From the NCBI GenBank assembly GCA_949358305.1, contig OX442315.1, positions 4,528,001 through 4,588,000 of the forward strand: a stretch of DNA of 60,000 nucleotides, read 5' to 3'. Shown here one piece after another: positions 56,601 to 60,000 of the stretch. Position 1 is the first letter of the stretch, and every line of letters begins with the position of its first letter. The notes below the pieces were generated by a model. The model saw only the letters and a list, made by a program, of their open reading frames with translations, did not search any database and was not told where the DNA came from. Both the position numbers and the translations under genes were made by a program. Source of the DNA: Strigamia acuminata. Its lineage: Eukaryota > Arthropoda > Chilopoda > Geophilomorpha > Linotaeniidae.

Positions 56601-59099
56601 ATATTTTCCTGTCAGTACGAATCTAGCTCTGTCCTGACATTTTTTGTCTAATTTTTGTTGCACAATTATTTCCTCCCTTGTCGGGGGATTGCTTTGCATC
56701 TGCTTGCCGACATGAGCGTGGAAGGCGCTTAGAAGCGGGTCATTTATTCTCCGCTCTAGCTTAAATTCCTTCTTTGCATTTGGGTAATTGTCAGCAGCTG
56801 GTTGGTATAACCGCGTCCAGAATCCACAGAATTTTACATCTGCCGGAGACGCGGTAGGAATTTCATTCATCTTCCTTAAATCCCAACGGTGACAACTCGT
56901 AGGGCAATAAATGATGCGGGAGTCATCCTCGCCATCATCGTCAGCGTCGATTGGATCTGACACTGGTGCCCGTGACAGAGCGTCAGCCACGACGTTATAT
57001 TTGCCGGGCTTGTATTGAATGGTCAAGTCGCATGCCATCAGTTCTAACTGCCATCTGGCTAGTCGACCGGCTGGCTCCTTTAATTTCATCAGCCATTGTA
57101 ACGCTTGATGATCTGTGTGGACCACAAATTTGGTATATTCGAGATAATCTCTGAATTTCCTTATGGCCCACACAACTGCCAAACACTCCAACTCTGTGGC
57201 GTTGTAATTTTTTTCAGCGCCTTGGAGTTTGCGACTTATAAACATGCACGGCAGGTCTTGTTTGACTCCGTCGCGCACGTGTGTTTGAAGCAACGCGGCT
57301 CCCAACCCAACTCTGCTGGCGTCCGTATGTAATATGAACGGCCGGTTTAGGTCGGGTAGAGGCATTACGCCGACTTCCGTCAGCATCCTCTTTATCGCAT
57401 TAAATGCGATGTTGCACTCATTTGACCATACAAATTCGTTTTCATTCTTCAGGAGGTCGGTAACTGGGGCTGCCACTTCAGCTAGACCCGGTAGCAACCT
57501 GCCGAAGAAGTTTATCATTCCCATAAACCGTTGGACACCTTTAACGTCCTCGGGTGGTGGGAAACGATTAATCGCATCGATTTTTTCGGGGCCAATAGCT
57601 AAACCATTGACTCCAATGCGATAACCCAGGAAGGCAAGCTCCTTTCGACAGAACTTGCTCTTGCCCGGATGCACGTGTAACCCAGCTTTTGCCAGCCGGG
57701 TGAGCACTTGGTCGATGTGCTCAATGTGCTCTTCGAATGTTTTAGAGGCAATAACTATGTCATCTAGGTATGCCCATACAAACTGATGCAGGATATCACC
57801 CAATACGCTTTCGATTAGCCTCTGAAAGGTACTGGGAGCATTCACTAAACCAAATGGCATGACGTTGAACATCAACCGTCCAATTGGCGAGTAAAATGCT
57901 GTTTTTATCTTATCCTCTGGCCTCATCTCAACTTGCCAGTACCCCTTCGACAGATCCATCGTCGTAACCCAAGAAAAGGGGCTAAGCTCTCTCAAAATGG
58001 ATTCGATAGACGGCATCTGTATGGGATCTATCTCTGTCACCGCGTTTAATGGGCGGTAATCAATGCATAGGCGTGGGTCCGAGCCCGGGCGCATCACGAG
58101 CACAACTCGCGTCGCGTATTCTCCCTGGGCCTCGGAGACAATGCCACTGTCTAGCATTTCTTGGCACATTTTTTGCACTATTTCACGTTTTTGCGGGTTC
58201 ATTCCCTTATACGCAACTCGTATAGGTTTATTATCCGTCAATTTAATTTCGTGAATAGCCCTATTCGTTCGGCCCGGTTTTTTCGACAGGATCCCCTCAT
58301 ATTTAAGTAGGACCCTTCGTAGGGCTGCCGCTTCGTTTAATTCTAAAGCGGCGTCGGCGACAAGCGTTTCCACTACATTGTCCCGTTGCAATTCTGTTAC
58401 GAATGCTTTAAAATCGTAATCTTGAACGAATTTCTTTAGGCCTTTCTCCCACTGTGTCTTGTCGGCCGCTTCTTTTACAAGAGCTGGTGGCACGACAATT
58501 GCGGGTCTTTCCTTATTATTTCTGATATAATTCCAAGATTTCGTTATTGGATTGGGTTGTATTTCCATTGACGCCATGAGGTCTAAGCCCAACAGAAAAA
58601 TTCTGTCGCATGTGGGCAGGACCAGGAAAGGGTGCTGTTCTACTCCTCCGAGCCACTCCATGGTCAATAATATAACTCCTTTTGGACGCGCCATTCCGTT
58701 GGCGGTTTTTAGACGTATATTTTTATTAACGCCTTTTATCTTATCGGTGAGACCCAATGATGCTACTATGTCTTCGGAAACGAACGAGCGATCTGCTCCC
58801 GAGTCTAGTAGTCCCATAATTTTTTCACGTTCTATTGTCATGGGCAACATACATAGGCGGTTGGTGTATTCGACCGCCACGTTGCACATGAAAACACGAA
58901 ATTCTTCTGTGTCTTCGACTACTTGAGGTAATTCTTCAAGCAGTAGGTTCGGTTCTTCCGCCTCAGCCTCAGCGTTTGCGGTAATTACCTGCAAAGCGTT
59001 GTTGGCCCTGTCTTGAATTTGGGCGTTAGCTATGTCACTACCCATTTCTTTGACTGGTGGCGGCTTATCGAACCCTTTGTTAAACCCCTTCTTCTTCAT
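53664..59099 (-). CDS. Gypsy-2 pol polyprotein with C-terminal extension, 1811 aa
   Basis: ATG at 59099, 24 bases downstream of the gag stop. Order: aspartic protease (GLLDSGADRSFV, DSG at 99-101), reverse transcriptase (CIDYRPLNAVTE, MPFGLVNAPSTFQRL, YLDDIVIA), RNase H (HTDASRVGLG, ATELECLAVVWA), integrase HHCC (HPLASHAGVSRTLY, CQRCQACK), integrase core (LSVDVMGPK, RKIISDNGPQFISKIWGKF, TSTYNPRTNPVERLN) and an SH3-like end (RDGPYVIIGKHGGNAYKL). From about residue 1240 a further 570 residues follow: acidic and Pro-rich linkers, then a predicted helical block (DQAQRYFIEWATAMMSKL, LTKVMMQLLTPALFGEG) and a Pro-rich tail. I do not recognise this extension. It has no obvious membrane helix, so it is not an env. 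Confidence 0.92.
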   Translation of the reverse strand: MKKKGFNKGFDKPPPVKEMGSDIANAQIQDRANNALQVITANAEAEAEEPNLLLEELPQVVEDTEEFRVFMCNVAVEYTNRLCMLPMTIEREKIMGLLDSGADRSFVSEDIVASLGLTDKIKGVNKNIRLKTANGMARPKGVILLTMEWLGGVEQHPFLVLPTCDRIFLLGLDLMASMEIQPNPITKSWNYIRNNKERPAIVVPPALVKEAADKTQWEKGLKKFVQDYDFKAFVTELQRDNVVETLVADAALELNEAAALRRVLLKYEGILSKKPGRTNRAIHEIKLTDNKPIRVAYKGMNPQKREIVQKMCQEMLDSGIVSEAQGEYATRVVLVMRPGSDPRLCIDYRPLNAVTEIDPIQMPSIESILRELSPFSWVTTMDLSKGYWQVEMRPEDKIKTAFYSPIGRLMFNVMPFGLVNAPSTFQRLIESVLGDILHQFVWAYLDDIVIASKTFEEHIEHIDQVLTRLAKAGLHVHPGKSKFCRKELAFLGYRIGVNGLAIGPEKIDAINRFPPPEDVKGVQRFMGMINFFGRLLPGLAEVAAPVTDLLKNENEFVWSNECNIAFNAIKRMLTEVGVMPLPDLNRPFILHTDASRVGLGAALLQTHVRDGVKQDLPCMFISRKLQGAEKNYNATELECLAVVWAIRKFRDYLEYTKFVVHTDHQALQWLMKLKEPAGRLARWQLELMACDLTIQYKPGKYNVVADALSRAPVSDPIDADDDGEDDSRIIYCPTSCHRWDLRKMNEIPTASPADVKFCGFWTRLYQPAADNYPNAKKEFKLERRINDPLLSAFHAHVGKQMQSNPPTREEIIVQQKLDKKCQDRARFVLTGKYPPNLTRRQKRRYAHESIDYLLDDGLLVKHHPNHQDDLSESDTAVKVVIPASLIGRVLWLLHGHPLASHAGVSRTLYRATQLFHWTGMKKDIALFVHQCQRCQACKPRRKSPFETIFLGPYAPFDCLSVDVMGPKPVTGNKNAYIIVIMDVATRWPELYAVARPSAEKIVECIYDVALRYGFPRKIISDNGPQFISKIWGKFCEKFRIVASHTSTYNPRTNPVERLNRDIKYALSIFTDIHNRWDEYLREIAFSIRTTVSRTRDFSPAYLNFARELRVPWDPRVAESVNVVDPEKPHEYVYKLEQTISNTYKHMMAHIFNMRDRILQDKSGGKFVNFEINDLVWKDAHTLSNAARGITASLADKRDGPYVIIGKHGGNAYKLRKLEDNTEQKSIQVRELTPYIPEFPQEMWAKGQVKSKTDGQIVDMFAGESEQAPPSDNEEYFDAPSPPVNEIVESVPDPILVGGETGETPETNTKNTDKKENNNEEVQTQKTTKNIVPASIRNLRPPSLLNSSDPPNLHTDRSVPLPVGQSIMQECRANLTDIYRPSRPRPGSSALFFERRDEEARLAREAANPTISELSAFRFVMEDPRVSAPALRGVDQAQRYFIEWATAMMSKLSRAFTADSERSNPVNRRSLQLSLTKVMMQLLTPALFGEGRQAMAAWSVVDREGVQVPRALLAEWSSILPDPVLTRYELTRDVVNPEFEGYKLRSTAFRYTSATWTAAPTQQLRAMTIQTEESAEDVEMMISPTSGVPIPPPMPAEISPQGPALFEVAGRPKRLLCRTPPVKSVERTKPTPPVTPPAQAATTTQAVIPAATQKPQPAPPPPDYYGRIIEEFPHLSMTTATRRFILAQRDKGKSVFIWLHNQIRKTKDLIFHQRLLRAHRAPVTPAEANAIRHTNTGFSAYIPSVWLHERTRAPHEPVDGHALCFITEHEDPRDRSSALVGDLPAPPGTQPPVPGVSYAQVTDSVSGPSGKK

Positions 59100-59122
59100 G
59101 AATGGCGCAGACGGTCGAGAAG

Positions 59123-59515
59123 TTATTTCTTCGCCGCCTGCGCTGACTCGTTTTTTGACTCGTTTTTTGCCATGGCGAGTTTAATCTCTGCCATCTGCTT
59201 CATTATTGCGTCAAATTTAGCGTCTTCTTTCGCTGTTCTTGGGCACTCATTGGAATAGTGACCCGGTTGGTTACACTTGAAACAACGAATATTTGATTTG
59301 TCTCTTGGGGCTTCAGTCGATTTTTTCTTTTCAGGGTCTGCTTTCGACGGTGGCGTGTAATTTTTTCGAAAATACTTCGGAATTCGGCCGGCATTTGGTT
59401 TTAACCTGGCGCGAAATTCTTCTACCGCTCTATCTCGATGGATGAGATGTACTAGCGGTCCTTCCTCATCGCAACCCGTTGATAAGGTATCGCGATAGCT
59501 TCGTATTTCTTCGTC
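59123..59515 (-). pseudogene. Gypsy-2 gag, 3' part (truncated)
   Basis: The C-terminal gag has one zinc knuckle (CFKCNQPGHYSNEC), Lys/Glu-rich flanks and a stop at 59123. Upstream (higher coordinates) homology ends at about 59520, where the duplicated integrase segment begins. The N-terminal capsid region is therefore missing from this position, although the frame stays open across the joint. Confidence 0.75.
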
Positions 59516-59521
59516 CGTCGA

Positions 59522-60000
59522 CTGGCGGTGATCCCTCTCGCTGCATTTGAGAGGGTGTGTGCATCTTTCCACACCAAATCATTGATCTCGAAATTCACGA
59601 ATTTCCCACCGCTTTTATCTTGTAAAATGCGGTCGCGCATGTTAAAAATGTGCGCCATCATATGTTTGTATGTGTTTGAAATTGTTTGCTCCAATTTATA
59701 CACATACTCATGTGGTTTCTCTGGGTCCACCACATTTACTGACTCTGCCACTCGTGGGTCCCAAGGCACTCGTAGCTCTCGGGCGAAGTTGAGGTAGGCC
59801 GGAGAAAAATCTCTCGTCCTCGAGACTGTTGTTCGTATGCTGAACGCGATCTCCCTCAAGTATTCATCCCACCTATTGTGGATGTCAGTGAATATGCTTA
59901 GTGCATATTTAATGTCCCTGTTGAGTCGCTCAACGGGATTTGTTCTAGGATTGTAGGTCGAAGTATGTGACGCCACAATCCTGAATTTCTCACAAAACTT
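59522..60000 (-). repeat. Direct duplicate of the Gypsy-2 integrase segment
   Basis: This 479-bp stretch matches 55525-56003 with an offset of 3997 bases and no difference that I can see. It continues past the window edge. It encodes integrase residues including TSTYNPRTNPVERLN. Confidence 0.9.

Larger units (their letters stand above)
52704..60000 (-). mobile_element. Gypsy-2 retrotransposon, 3' part of a rearranged copy
   Basis: On the minus strand: truncated gag, pol with a long C-terminal extension, purine tract GGAGGGGGAAG, and a 3' LTR of about 924 bp (52704-53627). The 5' end is not seen as expected: from 59522 to the window edge the sequence is a second copy of the integrase region rather than the rest of gag. 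Confidence 0.88.

Overview
The window is eukaryotic, AT-rich nuclear DNA, most likely from an arthropod. The evidence is spliced genes with GT-AG introns, a GluN2-type NMDA receptor, a DEG/ENaC (pickpocket-like) channel gene and a dense load of Copia, Gypsy, Tc1 and foldback elements. I cannot name the species. Two host genes are supported; almost everything else is mobile DNA, repeats or pseudogenes.

Region 1 (1-11648, + strand) is the 3' portion of an ionotropic glutamate receptor of the NMDA subunit 2 family. Thirteen exons join with consistent phases, from the amino-terminal domain through S1, M1, M2, M3, S2 and M4 to a short tail ending E-T-V-L. Its introns carry a Tc1 element with an LTR element inserted inside its transposase, plus a small foldback family.

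Region 2 (about 14860-31800, - strand) is a DEG/ENaC gene of at least nine exons. One exon (25330-26116) contains TM2 of one channel unit, a short linker and TM1 of a second unit in a single open frame. The flanking exons supply the remainder of both units, apart from one short second-unit exon not found. The gene therefore appears to encode a natural two-unit concatemer. A complete Copia element (20137-25294, identical-looking LTRs, 5-bp target duplication) sits in the intron after the junction exon.

Region 3 (31850-47300) is a transposon graveyard: two solo LTRs, fragments and a 1.5-kb LTR-like repeat, then a complete 9.0-kb Gypsy element (36088-45092, - strand). Besides gag and pol, that element has a third ORF with the His-Asp-Gln-Cys signature of a Ulp1/C48 cysteine protease. 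It lies in a repeat whose second copy (12640-13560) preserves the empty site. A giant palindrome with tRNA-Ser-like arms follows, itself interrupted by a word-array element.

Region 4 (47900-52530) holds more word-array repeats and three decayed, intron-poor gene copies: RIOK1-like, a UBZ4 zinc-finger fragment, and a UAP56/DDX39-like DEAD-box helicase.

Region 5 (52704-60000, - strand) is a second Gypsy element. Its 1811-residue pol has a roughly 570-residue C-terminal extension that I do not recognise. A 479-bp direct copy of its integrase region is fused to the truncated gag at the window edge.

A recurring theme is foldback elements built from a short word repeated in both orientations, with a different word in each copy. 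Two of them share the same central core.
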